A stretch of 64,000 bases of DNA, taken from NCBI RefSeq assembly GCF_014645815.1, contig NZ_BMML01000030.1, positions 1-64,000 on the forward strand, written 5' to 3'. The translations under genes were made by a program, and so were the position numbers. Source of the stretch: Streptomyces fuscichromogenes. GTDB taxonomy: Bacteria; Actinomycetota; Actinomycetes; Streptomycetales; Streptomycetaceae. The notes below the pieces were generated by a model that did not search any database, was not told the DNA's origin, and saw nothing but the letters and a program-made list of their open reading frames with translations. Of the stretch, positions 7,122 through 17,551 are shown piece after piece. How positions within the stretch are numbered: position 1 is the first letter of the stretch; each line of letters opens with the position of its first letter.

Positions 7122-9596
7122 CTATCCGACCACGCCCCGTTCACGCAGCCCGGCGATCGCCTGTGTGTCGTATCCGAGTTCCCGCAGGATGGTCTCGGTG
7201 TGGTCCCCCGCGAGGCAGGCCCCCAGGGTCCGGGTGGCCGAACGCGAGAACCGGACCGTCGGCGCCAGCCTCAGGTGCTCGTCGAAGACCGGGCTCACGA
7301 CCGTGGTGGCGTACTCGGCCGCCAGCGACGGATCGGTCTGCACCAGTGTCTCCGGCGCCTGCTCGGTCACGGCGACACAGCCGACGTCGGCCGCGGTCAG
7401 CCGCGCCTCCCAGTCGGCCGCGGGCCGCCGGCTGAAGACCCGCGACAGAACCTCGGCCAGTTCCGTGTCATGAGCGGCGCGGTGTCCGGCCGAGACGAAG
7501 CGGGAGTCCTCGGCCAGGGGGACCTCGGCGGCCAGGGCCTCGGCCAGTGGCGGCCATTCGTGGGCAGCCGGAGCCGCGAGGAAGACCCAGCCGTCGGCAG
7601 CACGGTAGAGACGGTACAGAGCGCTGTGGCCGTACCCTTCGGGGTCCACCGCGGGCAGGGGCGGACGACCCGCGTAGTCGACGTTCCAGTCGGCGAGCGG
7701 ATGGGCGGCGGTCGCGAGCATGGTGGTCGTCAGCGCTCCCAGCGGGCGCCGCCTGGCACGTGCGACCAGGCCGAGGAGCATCGCGGAGGCCACACCGAGC
7801 GCGGAGACACCGTCGGACTGCAGACTCGCGCGGGCGGCCGCGGCGTAGAGGCGGGGAACCGACGCCCTCACCTCCTCCGGATCACCGCTGACGTCGGTGA
7901 CGTACGGAGCCTCCGCGAGCGCGAAGCCGCTGGCGGCGCCGATCGAGGCGGCGTACGCGGGCCGGTGCCCGTACGGGCCGTCGGTGCCGTATCCTGCCGC
8001 GGTCAGATACACCAGGCTGGGGTTGAGCGCCCTGAGTGTCGCCTCGTCGACGCCGATCCGCCCGGCGGCGCCGGCGCGGAAGGACTGGAGCACGACGTCA
8101 CTGCGGCGGACCAGTTCGTGGGCGATCCGACGCCCCTCCGCCGTCCGCAGGTCGAGGCAGATGCTCTCCTTGCCCAGCATGGCCTTCGCTCCCCCGGCCT
8201 CCGGAAAGGCAACCGCACGGCGGATGGGATCGCCGTCCAGGCTCTCCACCTTGATCACGCGGGCGCCGAGATCGGTCAGGAGAGTGGCACCGTACGGGCC
8301 CGCGTACATGAGGGCGAACTCCACCACGGTCACGCCGTCCAAGGGCAGGCGGACCGATTCCGGTTCGGCCGACGGCGTCGGCGTCCGCGGCACGTCGGTC
8401 GCGGCGCGTGCCGCCGCACCGTGCTCGTCCAGGCGCGGCGCGGGCCGCAGCGGCGTGAGGGGCCGGTCGTCCGAGTGCACCAGGCTGGTCAGCTGCCGGA
8501 CGGGCCCGCGGTCGGGATCGTCGACCACTCCCACCCGTCCGTCGTGCCGCAACTGCGGATGGTCGAAGACCTCGGAGGCGGTCCGGTAGGCCTCGGCGTT
8601 GACGTCGGGGTTGCTCTCGAAGACCTGCGTCCACTCGGCGTAGGTCCGCTCCCGCACTGTGTCGAGCATGGTCTTCCAGTGCTCGGTGCGGAGTTCCTGT
8701 GTGTCGAGTGCGGGCAGTGACTTCCATCGGGGGTCGTCGTAGCGCCACCCCAGCCCGAGTTCCTCCATCAGTGCCCGGAAGAGCCCTTGTCCGGCCTGGG
8801 CGAACTGCAGCCATCGGCCGTCCTTGGTGAGTGCCGCGAGCAGCCCCAGCGCCATGGGTGACTGCGGCTGCCCGTCGTCGGTGTAGGCGTCGACGACGTT
8901 GAAGGAGCCCGGCCACCGGATGCCGACCAGTTCGGTGAACCAGTTCCAGGTGTCGAGGGTGGAGACCCCGCGCACCAGGTCTGCCTCCACGTGCTGGCCG
9001 TGTCCGCTGCTCTCCCGCTCCAGGAGGGCGGCGAGGATGCCGTGCACGGCGGTCTGGGCGGCCCCCCAGCTGGCATACGGTGCGGCCACGAAAGCAGGCC
9101 CCGGCCGGCCGACGATGTTCCGCTTGACGTGGAACATCCCGAGCTTGGCCATCACCAGTCCCTCGTAGCCCTTGAGATGGGCCCAGGGGCCCGAGGACCC
9201 CCAGCCGGTGATGGCTGCGCTCACCAGCCGCGGGTTGGCGGCTGCCAGGGATTCGGGAGCCAGGCCCAGGTGAGCGGCGGCCGCGGGCCGCATCGTGGTG
9301 ACAGCGACATCGGCACCCGCGATCAGACATCCGAGCGCCCTGCGGTCGGACTCGGCGTGGAGGTCGAGCACGACGCTGCGCTTTCCCCGGCCGAGAGCAG
9401 GCCAGCCGGGCCTGGACCGCAACGGACTGCCACCCGGCGGTTCCACACAGAGCACATCGGCACCCGCGTCCGCGAGGAACTGTGTGGCCAGTGCCCCCGG
9501 AAGGGTCGTGGAGAGGTCGATGACCGCAATGCCCGCGAGCGGGCCCTCGTCGGAGGCATTTTCACCGTCCCGCTGACGGACAGATGCGTCACTCAT
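7122..9596 (-). CDS. Fused two-domain CoA transferase (CaiB/BaiF, family III)
   Basis: About 824 residues, twice the usual 400, made of two complete family III halves: residues about 18-390 (AGIAVIDLSTTLPG start) and 415-824 (DGVTVVEFALMYAGPYG start), joined by a Pro/Ala/Thr linker. Single-domain members form interlocked dimers; here the pair is one chain. Aligning on the ALLER and LVARAR segments, the second half keeps the catalytic Asp (SDGVSALG, about residue 595) whereas the first half has Ser at the equivalent place (about 176). Start: ATG 9596 after GGGGCG; ATG 9608 is an alternative. Likely role: CoA activation of the pathway acid. Confidence 0.88.
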   Translation of the reverse strand: MSDASVRQRDGENASDEGPLAGIAVIDLSTTLPGALATQFLADAGADVLCVEPPGGSPLRSRPGWPALGRGKRSVVLDLHAESDRRALGCLIAGADVAVTTMRPAAAAHLGLAPESLAAANPRLVSAAITGWGSSGPWAHLKGYEGLVMAKLGMFHVKRNIVGRPGPAFVAAPYASWGAAQTAVHGILAALLERESSGHGQHVEADLVRGVSTLDTWNWFTELVGIRWPGSFNVVDAYTDDGQPQSPMALGLLAALTKDGRWLQFAQAGQGLFRALMEELGLGWRYDDPRWKSLPALDTQELRTEHWKTMLDTVRERTYAEWTQVFESNPDVNAEAYRTASEVFDHPQLRHDGRVGVVDDPDRGPVRQLTSLVHSDDRPLTPLRPAPRLDEHGAAARAATDVPRTPTPSAEPESVRLPLDGVTVVEFALMYAGPYGATLLTDLGARVIKVESLDGDPIRRAVAFPEAGGAKAMLGKESICLDLRTAEGRRIAHELVRRSDVVLQSFRAGAAGRIGVDEATLRALNPSLVYLTAAGYGTDGPYGHRPAYAASIGAASGFALAEAPYVTDVSGDPEEVRASVPRLYAAAARASLQSDGVSALGVASAMLLGLVARARRRPLGALTTTMLATAAHPLADWNVDYAGRPPLPAVDPEGYGHSALYRLYRAADGWVFLAAPAAHEWPPLAEALAAEVPLAEDSRFVSAGHRAAHDTELAEVLSRVFSRRPAADWEARLTAADVGCVAVTEQAPETLVQTDPSLAAEYATTVVSPVFDEHLRLAPTVRFSRSATRTLGACLAGDHTETILRELGYDTQAIAGLRERGVVG

Positions 9597-9654
9597 GTTT
9601 CGCCCCATTTCGCCGAGGTGCCGACCTCGCTGGTGACACGACCCGCAAGAACAC

Positions 9655-9674
9655 TAACGTAGTTATCTATGTAA
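9655..9674. promoter_or_regulatory. Conserved 20-bp element upstream of CoA transferase
   Basis: The 20-mer beginning TAACGTAGTTAT and ending ATGTAA matches the site at 5511-5530 at 17 of 20 bases. It lies about 60 bp upstream of the CoA transferase start and next to the end of the GntR gene, its probable regulator. Confidence 0.5.
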
Positions 9675-9734
9675 GCGGGTCGGTCAGAGCCACACAAGAG
9701 CCCGGTCCGGACGAGTCGGACGCAGCGGAATGCG

Positions 9735-10550
9735 TCACTCCAGGATGTCGATGACCCTCGTCGCCTCGCTGCCGGCCAACACCAGCTCGTCAGCCACCGC
9801 CAGGTGCTTGCGCCAGAACGCCTCCGCCGCGTCGCCGTCCCCCGAGCGCACCAGGTTGACCAGCTTCTCGTAGGCGCGAACCGCCCGGTTGTTGTACTGA
9901 CGGCTCAGGCTGGGCGTGTTCTCGCGGCGAGCCCGGACCACGATCTGCGACTGGCGGAGGATGATCTCGTACACCATCCCGGCCATGACGGCCAGGGTCT
10001 GATTGCCAGAGAGCTGGACCAGACGCAGGTGGAACTGGGCGGCACCCACGGCGAACCGGTCGACGTCGTCCAGGTTGGCCCGCTCCTCCTCAAGCGCCTG
10101 CTCCAGGGCGGCGTACTTCGCCTCGTCCCCGTCGAGCGCGAGCAGGCGTGCGGCCGGCGGCTCGATCGCGCTGCGCGCCACGTAGACGTCGGCAAGGGTG
10201 GCACCCCCGAGCTGGAGCTGGAGCGCGGCAGGCCGGGCCACCGCCTCCGGGCCGGGAACCGTCACCCGGGCACCGGTACGCGAGCCACGCCTCAGCTCGA
10301 CCAGCCCTTCGGACTCAAGGACCCTGACGGCTTCCCGCAGGGTCGGCCGGGACACGTTGAAGTGCGCCAGCAGTTCGGGCTCGTGCGGCAGGAAGTCGCC
10401 GCTCCTGAGTTCGCCGTCGACGATCATGCGGCGCAGCCGCCGGGCGACGAGTTCGCCGGTCTTCGGCGCCCGCACGCCGTTGGCAGCGGCCACCGTTCCA
10501 CCGTTGTTCCAGTTCACACCGTCAGGACGCCGGTCGTCCGACCCCGCCAT
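9735..10550 (-). CDS. GntR family regulator, FadR/FCD subfamily
   Basis: About 271 residues from the ATG at 10550, preceded by GAGGGTGGA; a GTG start at 10592 is possible. The winged helix (about residues 30-100) shows GDFLPHEPELLAHFNVSRPTLREAVRVLESEGLVE, quoted here only as its family pattern of PxEPEL and SRxTLREA. The FCD domain follows with EPPAARLLA, the His-containing FHLRLVQLSGN and the late HLAVADELV that supply the metal/ligand His residues. Central position among catabolic genes whose promoters share a 20-bp element makes it the likely local regulator, releasing DNA when it binds an acid or acyl-CoA. Confidence 0.9.
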   Translation of the reverse strand: MAGSDDRRPDGVNWNNGGTVAAANGVRAPKTGELVARRLRRMIVDGELRSGDFLPHEPELLAHFNVSRPTLREAVRVLESEGLVELRRGSRTGARVTVPGPEAVARPAALQLQLGGATLADVYVARSAIEPPAARLLALDGDEAKYAALEQALEEERANLDDVDRFAVGAAQFHLRLVQLSGNQTLAVMAGMVYEIILRQSQIVVRARRENTPSLSRQYNNRAVRAYEKLVNLVRSGDGDAAEAFWRKHLAVADELVLAGSEATRVIDILE

Positions 10551-10839
10551 AGGTTCCACCCTCACTGTTTGCTGCGATCCGAGCCGCCGCACGATACGGA
10601 CACACCTGGGTTACGTCATTTACGAGGATAGCTATCTCGTCGGACCGCGACTGTCCCACTCAGCGGGCCCCACGTCGAAGCGACCACGGCGCATTCACAA
10701 CCGCCCTCCCAACACCTCCGGAACCCGTACGACGATCCCTTGCTGACAGCCCATGACCAGAACTACCCTGTTCTAACATGGTGAACTAAGAACCCTAGGT
10801 TTGCGGCACTCTCTGAGGGCCGCGCAAGGAGAGGTGCCC
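10551..10839. promoter_or_regulatory. Intergenic control region between GntR and thiolase-like operon
   Basis: Divergent 289-bp region without a gene. It holds the perfect palindrome GATAGCTATC (10627-10636) near the GntR side and an inverted-repeat-like AACTAAGAACCCTAGGTTT (10784-10802) about 38 bp before the thiolase-like start. The latter resembles ACCTAG-N4-CTAGGT at 18931. Both are candidate GntR sites. Confidence 0.4.
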
Positions 10840-12036
10840 ATGGCCCTTCAACCCCCCGACACCGCGATCGTCGGGGTCGGCGCAACCCCGTACTACCCTC
10901 GCGGCGAGTCCTACCCGCAGACCATCACCGAGCTGGCGGGCAGGGCGATCCTGGCGGCCTGCGAGGACGCCGGGCTGTCGGTCAAGGACATCGACGGGTT
11001 CGCCTACTACTCCATGGCGGGCGGTGGCTACGGCCGGTCCATGGACACCGCCTCCCTCATGGAGACCCTCGGCATCCCCGAGATCACCTTCACCGCCTCC
11101 CTGACCGCGGGAGGGGGTGGCTCGGCCGGCTCGATCGGCCTGGCCCGAGCCGCCATCGTGGCGGGTGACGCGACCTGTGTCGTGAGTGTGATGGCTCTGC
11201 AGCAGCTTCCCCAGTACCGCCTGGGCGGTGTCTTCGGAAAAGCAGAGCCGACGCCCGAGAAGTCCTTCATCCAGCCCGCGGGGCTGACCGGTCCCGGGCA
11301 CCTGATGTCGGTGCTGGCCCGCCGTCACATGCACATGTACGGCACCCGTCGCGAGGCCTTCGCCGAGGTCGCCGTCTCCACCCGGGAGAACGCGCTCACA
11401 CGCCCCACCGCGCTGCGGCGGACACCGCTCACCCTCGACGACTACTTCAACGCCCGGATGATCGCCGAGCCGCTGTGCCTGTACGACTTCTGCATGGAGA
11501 CCGACGGCGCCGTCGCCGTCCTCACCACCAGCCTCGAACGCGCCCGTGACCTGCGCCAGAAGCCGGTCCCGGTCATCGCCGCCGCGCATGGCGGCCGACG
11601 GGAGTGGGGACGTGCCTTCAGCTGGATGGGCATGCCGGAGGAGACGTTCGCCTCCTCCGGCCACGCGGCGGTCGCCCAGCGGCTCTACGGCAAGGCGGGG
11701 GTCGGCCCCGACGACATCGACGTGGCCCTGCTCTACGACCACTTCACGCCCATGGTCGTGATGCAGCTGGAGGACTACGGCTTCTGTCCCAAGGGCGAGG
11801 GCGGCGCCTTCGTGGAGAGCGGAGCCATCCGCTACAAGGGCGGCTCGATCCCCGTCAACACGCACGGCGGACATCTCTCGGAGGGCTACGTGATCGGCAT
11901 GACCCATGTGCGGGAGGCGGTGGAGCAGATGCGCGGCACCGCGGTGAACCAGGTGCCGGACGCGAAGCTGGCCCTGGTCAGCGGTGGTCCGGCGACGATT
12001 CCGGTCAGCGGCCTGATCCTGGGGCGTGACGCATGA
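10840..12036 (+). CDS. Thiolase-like protein lacking the nucleophilic Cys (Ltp-type aldolase candidate)
   Basis: 398 residues from the ATG at 10840 after AAGGAGAGG. The thiolase fold is plain: IVGVGATPY start, and NTHGGHLSEG in place of the C-terminal GHP loop. The nucleophile Cys expected around residue 92 is Gly (stretch TAGGGGSAG), so true thiolysis is unlikely. YDHF at 299-302 places a Tyr and His one residue apart, as I recall for the catalytic pair of the steroid aldolase Ltp2. It overlaps a DUF35 gene by 4 bp, the partner such aldolases need. Likely role: retro-aldol cleavage of a 3-hydroxyacyl-CoA; this is inference from motif and context. Confidence 0.8.
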   Translation: MALQPPDTAIVGVGATPYYPRGESYPQTITELAGRAILAACEDAGLSVKDIDGFAYYSMAGGGYGRSMDTASLMETLGIPEITFTASLTAGGGGSAGSIGLARAAIVAGDATCVVSVMALQQLPQYRLGGVFGKAEPTPEKSFIQPAGLTGPGHLMSVLARRHMHMYGTRREAFAEVAVSTRENALTRPTALRRTPLTLDDYFNARMIAEPLCLYDFCMETDGAVAVLTTSLERARDLRQKPVPVIAAAHGGRREWGRAFSWMGMPEETFASSGHAAVAQRLYGKAGVGPDDIDVALLYDHFTPMVVMQLEDYGFCPKGEGGAFVESGAIRYKGGSIPVNTHGGHLSEGYVIGMTHVREAVEQMRGTAVNQVPDAKLALVSGGPATIPVSGLILGRDA

Positions 12037-12485
12037 GTGCCGTTCTGTCCCGCGCGCTGCCCCCCGAGCGGGTGCAGATCGCCACCGACCACGTCACCGA
12101 GCCGTTCTGGCAGGCGGCCCGGGAGCGTCGGCTGGCCGCCCCGCGCTGCGCGGACTGCGGTCACTTCCGGCTGCCGCCGACCCCGTTCTGCCCGGAGTGC
12201 CAGTCGCAGAAGGTCGACTGGGTTCAGCTGTCGGGCCGGGCCAGCGTCTTCAGCTTCTCCGTCGTCCGCGACATCCCCGGACTGGACGACGCCGTGGTGG
12301 TGGCCGCCGTCGTCGATCTGCCCGACGCTCCGGGTGCCCGGCTCGTCAGCAACGTGATCGACGCCGATCCCGACGAGGTGCGGATCGGCATGGAACTCGT
12401 CGTGGACTTCTCTCCCGTCTCGGACGGCTGGCTGCTTCCGGTCTTCCGTCCCTTCACCCCTGCCGTGGAAGGCAAGGAAGGCTGA
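12033..12485 (+). CDS. Zn-ribbon/OB-fold protein (DUF35), partner of the thiolase-like protein
   Basis: 150 residues. The zinc-ribbon cysteines are C39, C42, C53 and C56, followed by an OB-fold with VFSFSVVRD and VIDADPDEVRIGM. Such proteins form complexes with SCP2-type thiolase-like proteins and position the acyl-CoA. The ATGA overlap with the upstream gene predicts equal, coupled synthesis. It probably has no separate catalytic function. Confidence 0.88.
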   Translation: MSAVLSRALPPERVQIATDHVTEPFWQAARERRLAAPRCADCGHFRLPPTPFCPECQSQKVDWVQLSGRASVFSFSVVRDIPGLDDAVVVAAVVDLPDAPGARLVSNVIDADPDEVRIGMELVVDFSPVSDGWLLPVFRPFTPAVEGKEG

Positions 12486-12490
12486 CCAGC

Positions 12491-13948
12491 ATGACCACCC
12501 ATTCCGAACTCGCTCCGGCGACCGAGCGCGGCCTCTTCATCGACGGGACCTGGCGCCCCTCTTCCGACGGCCGCTACGAGGAGGTCGTCAACCCCGCGAC
12601 CCGGCAGGTCTTCGGCCGGGCAGCGCTGGCGAGCCCCGCCGACCTGGACGATGCGGTGGCAGCCGCGCGCCGCGCCTTCGACCACGGCCCCTGGCCCCGG
12701 ATGACGCTCGCCGAGCGCGCCTCCGCCATGATCAGGCTGGCGGCCGAGCTCGAACGCGACATCGAGCCGCTGACCCAGGTGGCGCTGGCCGAGACCGGCC
12801 TCGCCGTCGCGATGTGCCGCGACGGGGCGCAGGGCATCCCGCAGTTCCTGCGCTATGCCGCGGGGCTCGCCGGGACCATCGCGCTCACCGAGGAACGCAC
12901 CGCCGCCTCCGGTGCGAAGGTGCTGGTGGAGAAGGTGCCGGTCGGGGTCGTCGCCGCCTTCATCCCGTGGAACGCCCCGCTGAAGCTGGCCGCGTTCAAG
13001 GTGCCCTCCGCGCTGCTGGCGGGCTGCACCCTGGTCCTCAAGCCGTCCCCCGAGTCCCCGCTGAGCCTCCACTACCTCGCGGACGCGGCGGTGCGCGCCG
13101 GGCTGCCGGAGGGCGTCATCAACATCATCGCGGCCGACACCGAGGTCTCCCAGGCGCTCGTCAAGCACCCGGGGGTCGACAAGATCTCCTTCACCGGCAG
13201 CACGGCCGTCGGCAAGAGCATCGCCGCGTCGGCCGCCGGCTCTCTCAAGCGGGTCACGCTGGAGCTGGGCGGCAAGTCCGCCGCCCTGGTGCTGGACGAC
13301 GCACCCGTGGACCTGGTCGCAGGCTCCATGGCCTTCGTCCTGCCGCTCAACAACGGGGCCATCTGCGCCATGCCCAGCCGCCTGGTGGTCAGCGAGCGGC
13401 GCAAGGACGAGATCGTCGGCGCGCTGGCGACGGCGTTGGAGAAGACCGTCGTAGGAGACCCGGCCGACCCGGCCACCCAGCTCGGTCCCATGATCAATGA
13501 GCAGCACTTCAACCGGGTGATGGGCTTCATCGACTCCGCACGTGCCGAGGGCGGCACCATCGTCACCGGTGGCGGGCGACCGGAGGGAATGGAGGACGGC
13601 CTGTACATCTCCCCCACCGTCATCACCGACGTGTCGCCCGACTCGACGGCCGCGCAGGAGGAGATCTTCGGCCCTGTCCTCACCGTGCTGACATACCGGG
13701 ACGAGGACGAAGCCGTCGAGATCGCCAACAACTCCAAGTACGGTCTGGCCGGCGCCGTCTACAGCGGTGACCGTGACCGAGCGCTGGAGTTCGCCCGGCG
13801 CATCCGCACCGGCACCGTCGCCGTCAACAGCCCCATCGGCACCGACCCGGCCATCCCCTGCGGCGGGTTCAAGGCGTCCGGCTACGGCCGGGAGCTCGGC
13901 CCCGAGGGCATCGACGACTTCGTGGAGACGCGCTCGGTCTTCCTCTGA
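12491..13948 (+). CDS. Aldehyde dehydrogenase (NAD(P)-dependent)
   Basis: 485 residues. General base Glu258 (LELGGKS) and nucleophile Cys292 (NNGAICAMPSR) are present, together with FIPWNAP and FTGSTAVGK of the cofactor site and EEIFGPVL near the C-terminus. The start is the ATG 5 bp after the DUF35 stop, with AAGGAAGG upstream. Third gene of the aldolase operon, hence the best candidate for oxidising the aldehyde that retro-aldol cleavage would release. Annotators would otherwise call it a generic or betaine-type aldehyde dehydrogenase. Confidence 0.92.
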   Translation: MTTHSELAPATERGLFIDGTWRPSSDGRYEEVVNPATRQVFGRAALASPADLDDAVAAARRAFDHGPWPRMTLAERASAMIRLAAELERDIEPLTQVALAETGLAVAMCRDGAQGIPQFLRYAAGLAGTIALTEERTAASGAKVLVEKVPVGVVAAFIPWNAPLKLAAFKVPSALLAGCTLVLKPSPESPLSLHYLADAAVRAGLPEGVINIIAADTEVSQALVKHPGVDKISFTGSTAVGKSIAASAAGSLKRVTLELGGKSAALVLDDAPVDLVAGSMAFVLPLNNGAICAMPSRLVVSERRKDEIVGALATALEKTVVGDPADPATQLGPMINEQHFNRVMGFIDSARAEGGTIVTGGGRPEGMEDGLYISPTVITDVSPDSTAAQEEIFGPVLTVLTYRDEDEAVEIANNSKYGLAGAVYSGDRDRALEFARRIRTGTVAVNSPIGTDPAIPCGGFKASGYGRELGPEGIDDFVETRSVFL

Positions 13949-13972
13949 TCCGCGTGTGTGCCGGCGTCACGC

Positions 13973-14007
13973 GTGTGCCCCGGGAGCTGTTCGCTCCCGG
14001 GGCACAC
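13973..14007. terminator. Perfect 15-bp hairpin between convergent genes
   Basis: GTGTGCCCCGGGAGC pairs perfectly with GCTCCCGGGGCACAC around a 5-nt loop, between the aldehyde dehydrogenase stop and the end of the ABC transporter operon, so it can serve both strands. No T-tract. Confidence 0.8.
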
Positions 14008-14022
14008 TTGTGGTCCGTCCCG

Positions 14023-14789
14023 CTAGTCCGCGCCGAGGTAGGCCGCCTGGAGCATGTTCGGGTCGCGCCGCAGTTCGTCCGCGGTGCCGCGGTGCACCAG
14101 GCGGCCGTGGGCCAGCGCGTACACCCTGTCCACCACCTCCAGGGCGGCGGGGACATGCTGTTCGACCAACAGCACGCCGAGCTCCCGTTCCACGGCCAGG
14201 GTGCGCAGCGTCCGAAGCAGCTCTCCGGCGATCCTCGGGGCGAGGCCCAGCGACATCTCGTCCACCAGGAGCAGCCTGGGCCGCCCCAACAGGGCACGAG
14301 CCAGCGCTAGTTGCTGCTGTTCACCGCCCGACAGCAATCCCGCGCGGCGGGATTGCAGCGGGCCCAGCTGAGGCAGCACGGTCAGTGCCTCCTCGATCAG
14401 GGCCCGGCCGCCACGCCGCTGTTCCAGGCAGAGCGTCAGGTTCTCCCGGACGGTCAGCTGCCGGAACAGCCCCCGGTCCTCGGGAACCAGGCGCAACCCG
14501 CGCCGGGCCAGTACCCGGGCGCCGGTGCGCGCGGTGACCGGACCACCGAGCACCTCGATCTGCCCGGCGTGCGCGGGCAGGCAGCCGGCCAGGGTCAGCA
14601 GGGTGGTGGTCTTGCCCGCGCCGTTGGGCCCGAAGAGACCCACCACCTCCCCGCGCTCGACGTGCAGGTCGAGGTCGCGTACGACCGTACTGGCGCCATG
14701 GCCCGCGCACAGGCCCTGCACCCGCAGGAGAGCGGGTGCGGCCTCTGTGGTGGCGGCGTCGGCCGTGTCGGCCGCGCTGTCCGCGCCGG

Positions 14790-14793
<4 letters not shown>
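14023..14793 (-). CDS. livF: Branched-chain-type ABC transporter ATP-binding protein (LivF-like)
   Basis: 256 residues. Walker A GPNGAGKTT, Q-loop region VPEDRGLFRQLTV typical of LivF, signature LSGGEQQ, Walker B LLLVDE and switch His in EQH. Starts at the ATG overlapping the LivG-like stop by 4 bp. Last gene of a transport operon set inside an acid-catabolism region, so the importer probably takes up the pathway acid rather than leucine. The symbol denotes family only. Confidence 0.9.
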
Positions 14794-15513
<720 letters not shown>

Positions 15514-15536
<23 letters not shown>

Positions 15537-17505
15537 GCCCGGTCTCCTCTCCGAGTGCGGCGACCTGCTCTCCGGACGGCTCGGGAACCGCCGGTCGGCG
15601 CAGCCTGCCGACGAGCCACCGCAGCTGCCGGTCCGCCTCACCCGCCACACCACCAGGGGTGGTCACCAGAGCGAGCAGGAGCCCGATAGCGCTGACGATC
15701 GCGTTGTACTTGCCCAGGTCCAGCCACCTGTCGAGCGCGTAGTACACGAGCCCGCCCGGGGCCATCAGACCGGCGATCACGGCACCGGACACGCGGCTGA
15801 TGCCGGCCAGGTAGACCACCGCGACGTAGGTGAGCGACACGAAGACGTCGAAGTTCTGGAAGGCCAGACTCTCCTGCTGGTATCCGAGGAGGACGCCGGC
15901 TGTCCCGGCGAGACCGGCGGCGATTCCAAAACCTGTCAGTTTGATACCGGCGATGTTGATTCCCGCCGCGGCAGCCGCCCGCTCGTTGGCGCGGACCATG
16001 AGCATCTGTCCGCCGAGTCGGGTCCGGCGCAACCAGATCACGCCGATCGCGCAGGCCGTCACGGCGAAGAGGGCGAACAGGGCGAACCCGATGTCGCCGC
16101 CGTTGCCGAGTCCGGCACCGAACAGGCGCAGTTCCGGTACCCGGCTGCCACCCATACCGCCCGTCCAGCCCGGGTTCTTGAAGACGAACTCCGACACGGC
16201 GACGGCGAGGCCCAACGTGACCACACCGAGGGTCACCCCCCGGATCCGCAGCGCCGGCACGGCGACGGCGACGCCCAGGATCACGGCCAGGGCCACGGCG
16301 ATGAGCGGTGCGAACGGGAACCCGATGTGGGCGCGGGTGGTGAGGTTGCTGAGAACGAAACCCGCGGCACCGGCGAAGGTCATCTGGGCCAGCGAGATCT
16401 GGCCCAGCATGCCGGTGACGACGACAATGCTCAGGCAGACCAGCACGGAGACGACCGTCGTGGTCAGGGCGGTGCGGTAAGGCCCGTCCAGAGTGAGGAC
16501 CAGCGCCACGCCGACCAGCAGCGTCGCGCCCACCGTGATCGGGCTGGCACCACCGCGCGGCACCGCCGGCAGCCGAGGATCCTCCTCCGTGCCGCGGGAG
16601 GGCAGGCTCCCGCCGCTGACTGCGAGCGTCACCACGATCACCAGGAAGGGCAGCACCTCGCGCAGCCCGGTCTGAGGCAGCCAGGAGTAGTCGCCCTGGA
16701 GCTTCAGCACGACGCTCTGGACCATGCCCAGGGCGATACCGGCGGCGACCGTGATCCCGAAGGAGCGAAGCCGGCCGACGATCGCCACGGCGAGCGCCGG
16801 CACGATGAACAGGCTGTTGGTCACCGGGTCGAGCCCGGTGATCGGTCCGGCCAGGATGCCCAGCAGGCCCGCCAGCATCGACGAGCCCATCCAGGCGAGG
16901 GCGGAGAGCCGCCCGGGCGAGTGCCCGAGGAGCGTGGCAGCCCGTTCGTCCTCGGCGACCGCCCGCATCGCCAGCCCGGTCCGGGTGAACCGCGTCAGAA
17001 CCCACAGCAGGGCGGCGATGACGATGACGACGGCCGCGAGCAGGAACCTGTCCCACGACACCGTCAGCCCGCCGAAGTGCACGGGGTCGTTCGCCAGGAT
17101 CGGCGGCACGCTCGCGCTCGTGGTGGGAAACCGCAGGACCACCAGGGACTGCAGGACCATGGTGATACCGACGGCGGCCACGAGTTTCAGCAGACCCGAC
17201 GCCGATCGCAGCGGACGGAAGACCAGCGCGTAGGCGACCAGGCCCAGCAACGCCGCGACGGCGAGGCAGACCAGCATGGCGGCCCACACCGGGAGGTCCG
17301 GCGTCGCGATGGTGCCGATCGGGAGGACGAGCAGGTCCTCGTTGTGCAGGAAGGCGTAGGTGTATCCGATGTACATCCCCATCGCGCCGAGGGAGATGTT
17401 GATGACACCTGCGGCCTGGTAGGTGAGCACCACTCCCGTGCCCAGCGCGGCGTAGATGGTTCCCGCGCCGAGGCCCAGAAGGGCGAATTGCAGGATCTCG
17501 ATCAT
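15514..17505 (-). CDS. Fused branched-chain-type ABC permease (LivH-LivM)
   Basis: 663 residues, about the sum of LivH (300) and LivM (350). Residues 1-290 form a LivH-like membrane domain (starting GLGAGTIYAALGTG) and residues about 325-625 a LivM-like one, recognisable by GMLGQISLAQMTFAGAAGF. A charged segment of about 30 residues joins them. Each half holds several hydrophobic spans. The fused chain would supply both membrane subunits of the importer. Confidence 0.9.
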
Positions 17506-17551
17506 GTCGTTCCTTGGGTCTGCCGGTGATCGACCAGAGCCGTATGGGTGA

